In this document: positions 1 through 6,309 of the stretch, one piece after another | How positions within the stretch are numbered: position 1 is the stretch's first letter | Layout: each line of letters begins with the position of its first letter | Assembly (NCBI GenBank): GCA_003242115.1 | Contig: QBMP01000215.1 | Coordinates: forward strand, 1 to 7,569 | DNA from: Phormidesmis priestleyi | GTDB taxonomy: Bacteria; Cyanobacteriota; Cyanobacteriia; Phormidesmidales; Phormidesmidaceae | Reading direction: 5' to 3' | Length of the DNA stretch: 7,569 bases | Notes under the pieces: generated by a model | What the model was told of the DNA's origin: nothing | The model's input: the letters and a program-made list of their open reading frames with translations, nothing else | Database searches by the model: none | Position numbers and translations under genes: made by a program

Positions 1-2
1 AA

Positions 3-407
3 GAAGTGGTACTGTTTGCAGCGGAGTACGGTAGACCTAAAGATATTAGCGTCGTCCTTGATCTAACCTATCCGGCTCCAGTCAGCTGCTTTGATAGAGA
101 TACTAATCTCGAAGCCAGTGTAGGCATTGTGGTCAATGACCAAGGCGAACTTGTCTATAGCAAACTGTTCAAACTCACGGGCTATCCGGCGATAGATGAT
201 TGGCTAACGGACTATATTTCTCTAGCTGAGCAGCTGCCTGATTATGTGTTCACTCAGCTGCGGCAAACCATTCCAGACGCGGTCGCTTCAGGTGATTTGA
301 TCGAGTGGCTGTACGCAGCTCGAAACAGTGATGACCTTTTCGTTGCGGCGGATCGAGATCAAGCGGCTTACGCGTTTAAAATAGCGGTCAAAGCACCCTG
401 CGGGTGA
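3..407 (+). CDS. Hypothetical protein, probably truncated at the 5' end by the window edge
   Basis: I do not recognise this protein. The frame is open to the left edge of the window, so the gene may start upstream. The first possible internal start is GTG at 6, which gives 133 residues, but no ribosome-binding site can be judged because there is no upstream sequence. The visible part is soluble and fairly acidic, with no signal peptide or membrane segment. It reads like a small alpha/beta domain: strands such as SVVLDLTY and VGIVVNDQGELVYSKLF, then helical stretches (DDWLTDYISLAEQLP, FTQLRQTIPDAVASGDLIEWLYAA). It ends at TGA 405-407, converging on moaD with a 4-bp gap. A small hairpin overlaps its stop codon. 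Whether it is coding rests on the long open frame and the protein-like composition; its function is unknown. Confidence 0.6.
   Translation, partial: EVVLFAAEYGRPKDISVVLDLTYPAPVSCFDRDTNLEASVGIVVNDQGELVYSKLFKLTGYPAIDDWLTDYISLAEQLPDYVFTQLRQTIPDAVASGDLIEWLYAARNSDDLFVAADRDQAAYAFKIAVKAPCG
394..406. other. Small GC-rich hairpin between convergent gene ends
   Basis: CACCC (394-398) and GGGTG (402-406) form a perfect 5-bp stem with a 3-nt loop. It overlaps the TGA stop of the upstream gene and lies just beyond the moaD stop. It could act as a shared termination or mRNA-end structure for the two convergent genes. No T tract follows on either strand, so it is not a standard intrinsic terminator, and a stem this short can occur by chance. 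Confidence 0.2.
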
Positions 408-411
408 TCTA

Positions 412-669
412 TTAGCCGCCGCTGACGGGTGGGATAAGGACTAATTCGTCTTGATTTTGTAAAGGGGTGTCGGCTTCAGCGAACTGTAGATTAATGCCGA
501 AGCGGGTGAGTTCTCGCCAAGGGGCAAGCGTGGGGTGCTCGGTGATCAGGCGATCGCGCACCTCGCCAGCCGTAGTGCCCAGTGGCAGTGACAGCACCTT
601 TTCTCCTGTGCCCAAAGCCTCTTGATAGACTGCAAATAGCTTGAGCGTAACGGTGATGGTTTCGTTCAT
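412..669 (-). CDS. moaD: MoaD, molybdopterin synthase small (sulfur carrier) subunit
   Basis: This 85-residue protein has the size and ubiquitin-like fold pattern of MoaD/ThiS proteins. It starts with a beta strand (TVTLKLFAVYQEALG) and ends in the diagnostic double glycine (PPVSGG, Gly84-Gly85). In the known family the C-terminal glycine is adenylated by MoeB-type enzymes and converted to a thiocarboxylate. MoaE then uses that sulfur to build the dithiolene of molybdopterin from cyclic pyranopterin monophosphate in the cytoplasm. The ATG (669-667) lies inside the end of the upstream peptidase gene, in an ATGA overlap with its TGA stop, and has no clear Shine-Dalgarno sequence. Translation is therefore probably coupled to pepP. 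moaE is not adjacent, while moeA lies just beyond pepP on the other strand. The family call is firm; other MoaD/ThiS-like sulfur carriers are the only real alternative. Confidence 0.9.
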   Translation of the reverse strand: MNETITVTLKLFAVYQEALGTGEKVLSLPLGTTAGEVRDRLITEHPTLAPWRELTRFGINLQFAEADTPLQNQDELVLIPPVSGG

Positions 670-2144
670 AAAGCTGCTGTTTGTTTTAGATTCATCATCA
701 GATCTTCAATGGCTGACGCTGCCGTTGGCAAATCGCGGCTGAGTACTTCATTGCCCTGCTCAGTGATTAAAATGTCATCTTCTATGCGAATGCCGCGCAC
801 GTCAGCAAACTGTTCTAGGCGCTCCCAGTTGACGCTTTGAGCGTAGCGATCGCGATTCTTGGGATCATTCAAAATCGCGGGTACCTGATAAAATCCGGGT
901 TCAATCGTGATCACCATCCCCGGTGCTAACACTCGATTGAGCCGTAAAAAGGCCAGACCAAAGCGATCGCTGCGCCCCCGACCTTCAGCGTAGCCTGCCA
1001 AATCTCCCAGATCTTCCATATCATGCACATCCAATCCCATCAAATGCCCCACCCCATGCGGAAAAAACAGCGCATGGGCATCGTCAGCGACCAGCGCTTC
1101 TGGATCGCCCTTGAGAATGCCAAGCTCGACCAAGCCCGCCGCCATAATCTGACAGGCAATCTGATGAATGTCAGCGTACTCCGCCCCTGGCTGAGCTTTT
1201 TCAATACAAAAGTCATGCGCGGCTAGCACCACGTCATAGAGATCGCGCTGAGTCGATGAAAATTTGCCGGTCACTGGCCAAGTCCGGGTAATATCAGCAG
1301 CCCAGCCACCCGTGGTTTCTGCGCCCACATCCGCCAGCAAAAGATCGCCCGCGCTCAGCGGCTGGTGGTAGTGGTTGTTGTGCAGCACTTCACCGGCAAT
1401 GGTGACAATGCTGCCATAGGCGCAGGTCATGTCGTGCGCCATAATCACGCCCTCCATCGCGGCTCGAACCTGCGCTTCTATTCCTTGCTTCGCCAACACG
1501 GCAGGCGTCGCGGCCATGCCTGCTTTGTGAGCGCTGACGGTGACGGCTATTGCCTGACGAATCGCTGCTAGTGAGCCTTCATCGTGAATCATCCTGAGCT
1601 GCACAATTGCTTTTTCTAGCGTTTGATTGCTCCGCACGCCATGACGCGGAATCACAATCGAGCGCTGTAACATTGCTTGCTCTAGCATTTGCACCGTCTC
1701 GTCTTTTTCACCAAAAGTGGCGACGCCCTGCCCCAAATCGGCCAGCGCCTTCAAAGGGTGAGCCGCTGTTGCGCCAATCTGCTCAGCAATGTCGTTTCGG
1801 CTAGGGCCAGGGCCGTGCCACAAAACGTCGTCAGCCGTGGCGTCATCCATAAAGAGCATGAGCTGATCGCCTTCAATGCGGATGGCGGCATTTTCTAGCG
1901 GCAGTCCGGCAAAATAGAGGAAGTGACTGCTGGCTCTATACGGATAGATATTGGCGGCAAAATTGCGGGACTTGGCAGTGCCTGACCATAGCAACACCGG
2001 AAAATCAATCTGCTGCGCGAGGCGACGGCGGCGGGCCAGTAAGGTATGAACCAAGCTAGGTGCAGCCAAAGATTGCGCGGGTGATTGTATGGGTGATTGA
2101 GCCGATGATTGAGACGCAGCGGCGCGAGTAGGAGCAGTTTGCAC
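666..2144 (-). CDS. pepP: Aminopeptidase P family (Xaa-Pro aminopeptidase, M24B) metallopeptidase
   Basis: The protein (492 residues from GTG 2144) has an N-terminal AMP_N-type domain (about 35-160) and a C-terminal pita-bread catalytic domain (about 185-470). The expected dinuclear metal ligands are all visible: Asp272 (ADVGAE), Asp284 (AADITRTWP), His367 (HGVGHLMGLDVHD), Glu415 (ITIEPGFY) and Glu455 (GIRIEDDI). His255, His363 and His374 match catalytic-site histidines of the family. It should release N-terminal residues that precede proline, in the cytoplasm; no signal peptide is seen. The first ~35 residues are a low-complexity QSxx repeat before the recognisable domain starts (LLARRRRLAQQI). 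An in-frame TGA sits just upstream of the GTG (2153-2151) and no start has a Shine-Dalgarno sequence, so the true start could be one of the TTG codons near residues 26-31. It overlaps moaD by 4 bp and diverges from moeA. Confidence 0.9.
   Translation of the reverse strand: MQTAPTRAAASQSSAQSPIQSPAQSLAAPSLVHTLLARRRRLAQQIDFPVLLWSGTAKSRNFAANIYPYRASSHFLYFAGLPLENAAIRIEGDQLMLFMDDATADDVLWHGPGPSRNDIAEQIGATAAHPLKALADLGQGVATFGEKDETVQMLEQAMLQRSIVIPRHGVRSNQTLEKAIVQLRMIHDEGSLAAIRQAIAVTVSAHKAGMAATPAVLAKQGIEAQVRAAMEGVIMAHDMTCAYGSIVTIAGEVLHNNHYHQPLSAGDLLLADVGAETTGGWAADITRTWPVTGKFSSTQRDLYDVVLAAHDFCIEKAQPGAEYADIHQIACQIMAAGLVELGILKGDPEALVADDAHALFFPHGVGHLMGLDVHDMEDLGDLAGYAEGRGRSDRFGLAFLRLNRVLAPGMVITIEPGFYQVPAILNDPKNRDRYAQSVNWERLEQFADVRGIRIEDDILITEQGNEVLSRDLPTAASAIEDLMMNLKQTAAL
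2073..2120 (-). repeat. Degenerate 12-bp tandem repeat coding for QSxx units in the peptidase N-terminus
   Basis: On the + strand, four successive 12-bp units begin at 2073 (TTGCGCGGGTGA), 2085 (TTGTATGGGTGA), 2097 (TTGAGCCGATGA) and 2109 (TTGAGACGCAGC). The first two differ at three positions, and divergence increases away from them. Read on the - strand they encode consecutive QSSA, QSPI, QSPA and QSLA-type tetrapeptides at residues 12-27. The pattern indicates in-frame tandem duplication of a short segment just before the AMP_N domain. Confidence 0.75.
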
Positions 2145-2177
2145 TAAAATTCACACTTTAACGATTCTTTCTCCATT

Positions 2178-3473
2178 ATGTTCACAGCGGCTGAAGCTGA
2201 GCGATTGATTTTTACATTAGTCAGCCCGATCACATCACGTGAAACGGTCGATGTTGCTGATGACCCGATTGGCTGCTTAGGGCGAATACTGGCTACAGCG
2301 CCGCTCAGCCAACTCGATTTTCCCCATTGGGATAATTCGGCGATGGATGGCTACGCCGTGCGCACCGCCGATGTCCAAACGGTGCCCGTGTCACTGCAAG
2401 TGATTGAGGAAATTCCTGCTGGGAAGCTGCCACAGAAGGCACTGGGCCCCGGTCAGGCGGCACGCATTTTAACCGGGGCAATGCTGCCTGAAGGTGCAGA
2501 TGCGGTGGTGATGCAGGAGGAGACTGAGCGGAATTTGCAGTCGGGCCCAAAAGATCGGCTAGAAGATGAACCAGAAAATCAGCCAGCAGATCAGCAGGTA
2601 GTGATTTTGCGATCGCCTCTTCCCCAGAACTTTGTCCGTCAGCGCGGCAGCTTCGCTAAAGTTGGCGATGCCCTGCTCACCACCGGACGAGCCCTCGGGC
2701 CTGCCGACATTGCCCTACTCGCCGCCGCTCAACAAACGAGCGTGCAGGTATACCGGCGGCCTCGGGTGGCTATTCTTTCGACCGGCGATGAGCTGGTCCC
2801 CCCGCATCAGCCCTTACAGCCGGGGCAAATTGTCGATTCCAATCAGTATGCGCTCACCGCCTTAGTCGCACAGACCGGCGCTATTCCTGTCCCGATGGGA
2901 ATCGTTCCCGATGACCGATTGGCGGTGAAGCGGGCGATCGCAGGGGCTCTAGCCCAATCCGACATGGTGATCTCATCGGGTGGCGTCTCCGTCGGCGACT
3001 ACGATTATGTTGATGAGGTTCTCGCTGAATTAGGCGCGACTCTGCATATTCGCTCAGTTGCGGTAAAACCTGGAAAGCCGCTGACGGTTGCCACCGTAGA
3101 GAGTGAGCGCGGCTCTCGGCGGCTTTACTTTGGCTTGCCCGGGAATCCAGCCTCGGCAATGGTTGGCTTTTGGCGGTTTGTGGCCCCAGCGATCGCGCAG
3201 CTATCTGGCCACCAAGGTCCTTGGTCGCCCGACTTTGTATGGGCGACTGCCACCGCTGATCTTCAGGCCGATGGACGGCGAGAAACTTACCTATGGGGGC
3301 AGATCACCGCCAGCGCTACTGGCTACGAATTTGCCCGCGCCGCTGGTAGCCATAGCTCCGGCAATTTGATTAATCTAGCTAATACCAATGGACTCGGCAT
3401 AGTCCCTCAAGGGAATCAGCAAATTATCACAGGGCAGCCTATCCGGGTACTAACCATTCGATCAGCTAGGTAG
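2178..3473 (+). CDS. moeA: MoeA, molybdopterin molybdenumtransferase
   Basis: This 431-residue protein has the MoeA/gephyrin-E layout throughout. Near the N-terminus is the signature FPHWDNSAMDGYAVR (residues 48-62, including the conserved Asp52 and Asp57). A MoCF-binding fold follows (about 195-340) with STGDEL (201-206, Glu205), SSGGVSVGDYDYV (266-278), VKPGKPL (297-302) and FGLPGNPASAMVGF (318-331). The C-terminal beta domain covers about 345-431. In the known pathway MoeA inserts molybdate into MPT-AMP made by MogA-type enzymes, in the cytoplasm. The ATG start is supported by the typical MoeA opening (AEAERLIF); an in-frame TAA lies at 2145-2147 and no other ATG falls between. No Shine-Dalgarno sequence precedes it. 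Residues 118-140 form an acidic, Gln/Pro-rich stretch that looks like an insertion. It diverges from pepP-moaD, placing two Mo-cofactor genes on either side of a peptidase. Confidence 0.96.
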   Translation: MFTAAEAERLIFTLVSPITSRETVDVADDPIGCLGRILATAPLSQLDFPHWDNSAMDGYAVRTADVQTVPVSLQVIEEIPAGKLPQKALGPGQAARILTGAMLPEGADAVVMQEETERNLQSGPKDRLEDEPENQPADQQVVILRSPLPQNFVRQRGSFAKVGDALLTTGRALGPADIALLAAAQQTSVQVYRRPRVAILSTGDELVPPHQPLQPGQIVDSNQYALTALVAQTGAIPVPMGIVPDDRLAVKRAIAGALAQSDMVISSGGVSVGDYDYVDEVLAELGATLHIRSVAVKPGKPLTVATVESERGSRRLYFGLPGNPASAMVGFWRFVAPAIAQLSGHQGPWSPDFVWATATADLQADGRRETYLWGQITASATGYEFARAAGSHSSGNLINLANTNGLGIVPQGNQQIITGQPIRVLTIRSAR

Positions 3474-3505
3474 GTAAAGACCCTTCCAAAATGGGGTAGC
3501 CTTGC

Positions 3506-3530
3506 AAAGCCAGTCAATAAAGCCAGTCAA
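3506..3530 (+). repeat. Direct repeat, two copies of AAAGCCAGTCAA
   Basis: AAAGCCAGTCAA occurs at 3506-3517 and again at 3519-3530, giving a 13-bp period with one intervening T. It lies 33 bp after the moeA stop and about 130 bp before the start of the repeat protein. It may be a simple tandem duplication or a paired binding site. It lies well upstream of the promoter candidate at 3599-3627. Confidence 0.7.
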
Positions 3531-3598
3531 GCGTTAGCTAAACGGCTTTAAGCTTTTGTTAATATCGATCAATGGTTACAATTGATTAATATATTATG

Positions 3599-3627
3599 TT
3601 GGGTTAATTGTTTGGGTAGGCTATAAG
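3599..3627 (+). promoter_or_regulatory. Candidate sigma-70-type promoter for the repeat protein gene
   Basis: TTGGGT (3599-3604) and TATAAG (3622-3627) are separated by exactly 17 bp. The -10 matches the consensus at 5 of 6 positions; the -35 matches mainly at TTG. Transcription would start near 3634, leaving a short leader that contains AGGA (3649-3652), 6 nt before the ATG at 3659. The stretch upstream (3551-3600) is AT-rich, as expected for a promoter region. This was read by eye and not scored. Confidence 0.35.
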
Positions 3628-3658
3628 CTGCCTTTGGCGCTATCTCGTAGGACAAGCT

Positions 3659-5653
3659 ATGGCATCGAAATACAACGATGGTGATAGCGCTTTTACCAAG
3701 CGGCCATCGGCTTCTCATGATGACGCCTATCCGCGTGACTGCTTGCATTCAAAGTCAAACGCCAATCGCTTTCCCGCTACGCCGCTAGGATTGCGCTGGC
3801 TCAGAAGCTGGCCAATAGTGGTACTCATCCTGTTTGGCATTTTAGGCACAGTCGGGACAACCGCGATTGTGAGCTTATTTCGCATTCCTACTTTGCCCAA
3901 CTGTCGAGCGGTTTTTTGGCCGACGGCTTCAGCCGCACTGCGACTACAGTGCGCTGATTCTTATGCGGCTGAAGGCAGCGTTAAAAATTTGCTGGCAGCG
4001 ATTAAACTCGTAGACCAACTGCCAGCAGATCATCCGTTGCGCACTGACATCAATCAGCGCATTGAAGGCTGGGCCAGTCAGGTTTTAGATTTGGCCGAGC
4101 GCTCTTTTGAAGCGGGGGATTTAGAAGGAGCTATTGCCTCGGCGCGCAAAATTCCGGCTAAAACGGCAGCGGCCCGCTTAGTTGAAGAGCGCATTGCCCG
4201 CTGGCAAAAGATTTGGAAAGAAGGTGAAGATACTTTTAATACAGCCGTTGCTCAGCTGAAGAAAAAAGACTTTCAAAAAGCCTTCAGCCTCTCTGTGAAG
4301 CTATTAGATGTCGATAATAAATACTGGGCCACCGAAAAATACAATGAGCTAACGAAGCTCATTGGCGTCGCTCGAACCGATCTCAAAGCGCTGTCAGAAG
4401 CGTTGGGCTTTGCGAAAGAAGGCACCGTCAAAGGCTTTACAGAAGCGCTAAAGCGGCTTAAAAACATCAATAAGGAGAGCATATTTTACGCTGAAGCGCA
4501 GTCGGAGCGTAAAAATATTGCTAAAAGAATGCTGCAAATCAGCGAAGAGCTGCTGGCTAACCGGCAGCTTAGCTCAGCTCAAGTCTTGTTGAGCGCTATT
4601 CCTCGCGACACGGGAATAAATCGTGAAATTGCTGATTTTCAGATTTTCGTTACGGCCTATCAGCAAGCCTGGATAGGCAGTGTAGATGGCTTAGAAAGTG
4701 CAATTAGCCGGATGAAGACACTCGGTAAGGATCGGCCTCGCTACGCCCAAGGGCAGCGGCTGATTGCTCAGTGGGAAGGCGAACTTCGGAACTTAACGCT
4801 GCTCTCTCAGGCGCAAGAGCAGGCCGGACGAGGCAGCACCGCTGATTTGGGCTCGGCGATTTCGACGGCTCGCCAGATTTCGCGGGATTCGCCGCAGTGG
4901 GAAGAGGCTGCTAAACAAATTAATAAGTGGCAAACGCGCATAGAAACCGTGGAAGATCGGCCTATTTTAGAACGCGGCGATCGCCTTGCCGCTGTGGGCA
5001 CTCCTGACAACCTTCGAGCCGCCATTCAAGAAGTGCGCAAAATTTCTTCTGGGCGAACCTTGCGCAATGAGGCTGAGAATCGAATTGCCGACTGGACAGG
5101 CCGGATTCAGCGGTTAGAAGATCAGCCGCTGCTAGATCAGGCGCGGCAGCGAGCGAATACGGGTGACTTAGCTGGGGCAATTGCGATCGCTAGTCGGATT
5201 GGGCAAGGCCGGGTTCTGTACAACGCTGCTCAAGATGATATTGACGGCTGGCAAGTCCAAGAAAACGGTCGCCTGCGCTTGGATGAGGCCCTTACTGTCG
5301 CGGCTAGAGGGGATGTTGAATCACTGACTCGTGCGATTGATCTGGCCCAACAGGTGCCTAGCCAAAGCAGTAACCGCGATCGCGCCGACAGTCAAATCGA
5401 TCAGTGGAGCTGGGAATTGCTCGACCAAGCCGAATCGGCGGCTGAGCGCAGCTTAGATCAAGCGATCTCCATAGCGGGCCGAATACCCTCTCAAGCCGAA
5501 GCTTACGAAACCGCCCAAAGTCAAATTTCAGCTTGGCAAGCTGCCCGTCGTCGTTCGGTAGAAGACTCACAAAGGCCACTGCCTTCAGCGCCCGGATCTG
5601 ACCCGAATACTGGCGCGCTGCCCAATACGCTACAGCTGGCTCCACCGCCCTGA
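3659..5653 (+). CDS. Single-pass membrane protein with about ten degenerate helical repeats (cyanobacterial conserved family)
   Basis: The 664-residue protein has a polar N-terminus (1-50), one hydrophobic segment (about 51-75, WPIVVLILFGILGTVG...) and a long helical region. Arg46 and Arg49 before the segment suggest the N-terminus stays inside and the rest lies in the periplasm or lumen. A conserved-looking block follows the membrane segment (LPNCRAVFWPTASAALRLQCAD, 79-100). Repeats then run to about 630, each with an A-I-x-x-A/R-x-I helix and usually closing on I-x-x-W. The closing tryptophans are at 138, 182, 372, 424, 479, 531, 583 and 626, with the later ones mostly 52-55 residues apart. 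They resemble TPR/SEL1-like helical hairpins. The tail (635-664) is Pro-rich. From memory, relatives are often labelled chromosome segregation ATPase, but I see no Walker A or B motif. AGGA 6 nt upstream supports the start, and two TGA stops sit in tandem at 5651-5656. The role is unknown; a cell-envelope scaffold is one guess. Confidence 0.88.
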   Translation: MASKYNDGDSAFTKRPSASHDDAYPRDCLHSKSNANRFPATPLGLRWLRSWPIVVLILFGILGTVGTTAIVSLFRIPTLPNCRAVFWPTASAALRLQCADSYAAEGSVKNLLAAIKLVDQLPADHPLRTDINQRIEGWASQVLDLAERSFEAGDLEGAIASARKIPAKTAAARLVEERIARWQKIWKEGEDTFNTAVAQLKKKDFQKAFSLSVKLLDVDNKYWATEKYNELTKLIGVARTDLKALSEALGFAKEGTVKGFTEALKRLKNINKESIFYAEAQSERKNIAKRMLQISEELLANRQLSSAQVLLSAIPRDTGINREIADFQIFVTAYQQAWIGSVDGLESAISRMKTLGKDRPRYAQGQRLIAQWEGELRNLTLLSQAQEQAGRGSTADLGSAISTARQISRDSPQWEEAAKQINKWQTRIETVEDRPILERGDRLAAVGTPDNLRAAIQEVRKISSGRTLRNEAENRIADWTGRIQRLEDQPLLDQARQRANTGDLAGAIAIASRIGQGRVLYNAAQDDIDGWQVQENGRLRLDEALTVAARGDVESLTRAIDLAQQVPSQSSNRDRADSQIDQWSWELLDQAESAAERSLDQAISIAGRIPSQAEAYETAQSQISAWQAARRRSVEDSQRPLPSAPGSDPNTGALPNTLQLAPPP

Positions 5654-5680
5654 TGACTGCTCTCTGTGGTTCATTAGAAA

Positions 5681-5702
5681 CCTCTAAATGGCCTCTAAAT
5701 GG
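5681..5702. repeat. Perfect 11-bp tandem duplication, CCTCTAAATGG x2
   Basis: CCTCTAAATGG occurs at 5681-5691 and immediately again at 5692-5702. It is in the 82-bp gap between two convergent genes (stops at 5653 and 5736). The rest of the gap has an A6 run at 5703-5708 but no stem long enough for a convincing intrinsic terminator in either direction. A recent slippage duplication in neutral sequence is the simplest reading. Confidence 0.8.
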
Positions 5703-5735
5703 AAAAAACAGCTTGGGCGGCAGAGTGCAAAAAGC

Positions 5736-6149
5736 CTAGTCGCGCTTAAAGAAGTCGCTGGCTTTATCACCAACATCGTCTTGCAGATCATCAGCCGTTT
5801 CACTTAGCTCAGCTTTAGCGTCACCGAGCGCTTCTCTCATCGGCTCAAAAGGATCGCTGGCCTGAATTTGTCTACGCTTAGCTGTGTCTTTGAGCGCCTG
5901 CCCTTTGGCCTCTGCTTGCTGAGTATTGCGTCTAGGATCGGTATCTTCAAAGTTATTCATGCCATCTGTCTTGGGCTGAATGGCTTCGTAGCGCTCAATC
6001 GATTGCGAGGTACCCGGATCGTTGAGGTAGTCGGTTGTATCGGCTGCTACAGCCGGACTTAGCCCCAAGATCCACAGACTGAAGCTAACCAAACCCACCA
6101 GCAAAATGCCTTTCAAAGCTCGTAGGCCAGTGCTAAAGATAGTTTTCAT
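5736..6149 (-). CDS. Small exported acidic protein of unknown function
   Basis: The 137-residue protein begins with a clear Sec-type signal peptide: a basic start (MKTIFSTGLRALK), a hydrophobic core (about 14-31) and an AVA cleavage motif near residue 35. The mature part (about 100 residues) is hydrophilic, charged and probably disordered or helical, with no cysteine and no further membrane segment. It contains GMNNFEDTDPRRNT (63-76), which resembles a motif I recall from small cyanobacterial exported proteins, some annotated as low-temperature-induced; this is memory, not a search. The C-terminal third (AELSETADDLQDDVGDKASDFF) looks like an amphipathic helix, as in stress or LEA-like proteins. 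It should reside in the periplasm or thylakoid lumen. The ATG at 6149 is set by the signal peptide, and a weak GAGAG lies 9 nt upstream. It appears to be transcribed alone, with 160 bp separating it from the next gene upstream. Confidence 0.8.
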   Translation of the reverse strand: MKTIFSTGLRALKGILLVGLVSFSLWILGLSPAVAADTTDYLNDPGTSQSIERYEAIQPKTDGMNNFEDTDPRRNTQQAEAKGQALKDTAKRRQIQASDPFEPMREALGDAKAELSETADDLQDDVGDKASDFFKRD

Positions 6150-6155
6150 ATTTTT

Positions 6156-6193
6156 CTACTCTCTGCTAAACAAAGTTGACTCACAGAGTGTAG
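6156..6193 (-). promoter_or_regulatory. Leader hairpin that could mask the ribosome-binding region of the exported acidic protein
   Basis: On the - strand, CTACACTCTG (6193-6184) can pair with CAGAGAGTAG (6165-6156) in 9 of 10 positions, with one A-A mismatch and an 18-nt loop. The downstream arm holds the only Shine-Dalgarno-like bases (GAGAG, 6163-6159) and ends 6 nt before the ATG at 6149. Folding would hide that site, so the hairpin could tune translation, for example with temperature. The transcript start is unknown, so inclusion of the left arm in the mRNA is assumed. Confidence 0.35.
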
Positions 6194-6272
6194 GGAGTAT
6201 GACAGTACTTGAAAATCTCTCTAAAGGCATCTGATTGATGGGGCATTAGCTGATGCTTTGGAAATATTTTTT

Positions 6273-6298
6273 AAAAGATTGCGTCAGGAATAGCTGAC
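6273..6298 (-). terminator. Weak candidate terminator after the response-regulator operon
   Basis: On the - strand, 12 nt past the TAG stop at 6310, GTCAG and CTGAC (6298-6294 with 6287-6283) form a 5-bp stem with a 6-nt loop. After a 6-nt gap there is TTTT (6276-6273), then A-rich sequence. The stem is short and the T run is not immediately adjacent, so termination here is only a possibility. It is the best structure in the 160-bp gap on that side. Confidence 0.25.
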
Positions 6299-6309
6299 TG
6301 ACTTGGTGC

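Noticed and set aside
1023..1898. Several + strand open frames of 65-69 codons opposite the peptidase gene
   Set aside because: They lie antisense to a well-conserved metallopeptidase with all catalytic residues and have no protein-like features; they are shadows.
2305..3369. Open frames of 77-92 codons overlapping moeA on both strands
   Set aside because: MoeA motifs cover the whole region in the long frame; the others are out-of-frame shadows.
3519..3560. Possible terminator after moeA (AAAGC...GCTTT with an inner CGTT/AACG stem, then TTTT)
   Set aside because: The pairing needs an 8-nt one-sided bulge and the T run is not adjacent, so it is too weak to call.
3575..3594. GTTACAAT resembling half of an HLR1 (RpaB-binding) site upstream of the repeat protein
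   Set aside because: The first half fits, but the second half (TAATATAT) does not match the expected TTACA core, so it is not a supported site.
4273..5645. Antisense open frames within the repeat protein gene
   Set aside because: The long + frame has a consistent repeat pattern across this region, and the antisense readings show no family features.
5654..5735. Intrinsic terminator for the convergent pair, suggested by A/T runs near 5703
   Set aside because: Only 4-bp stems with long loops can be drawn next to the run, which is not enough to call a terminator.
5868..6062. 64-codon + strand frame opposite the exported acidic protein
   Set aside because: Antisense to a gene with a clear signal peptide; no ribosome-binding site or recognisable domain.
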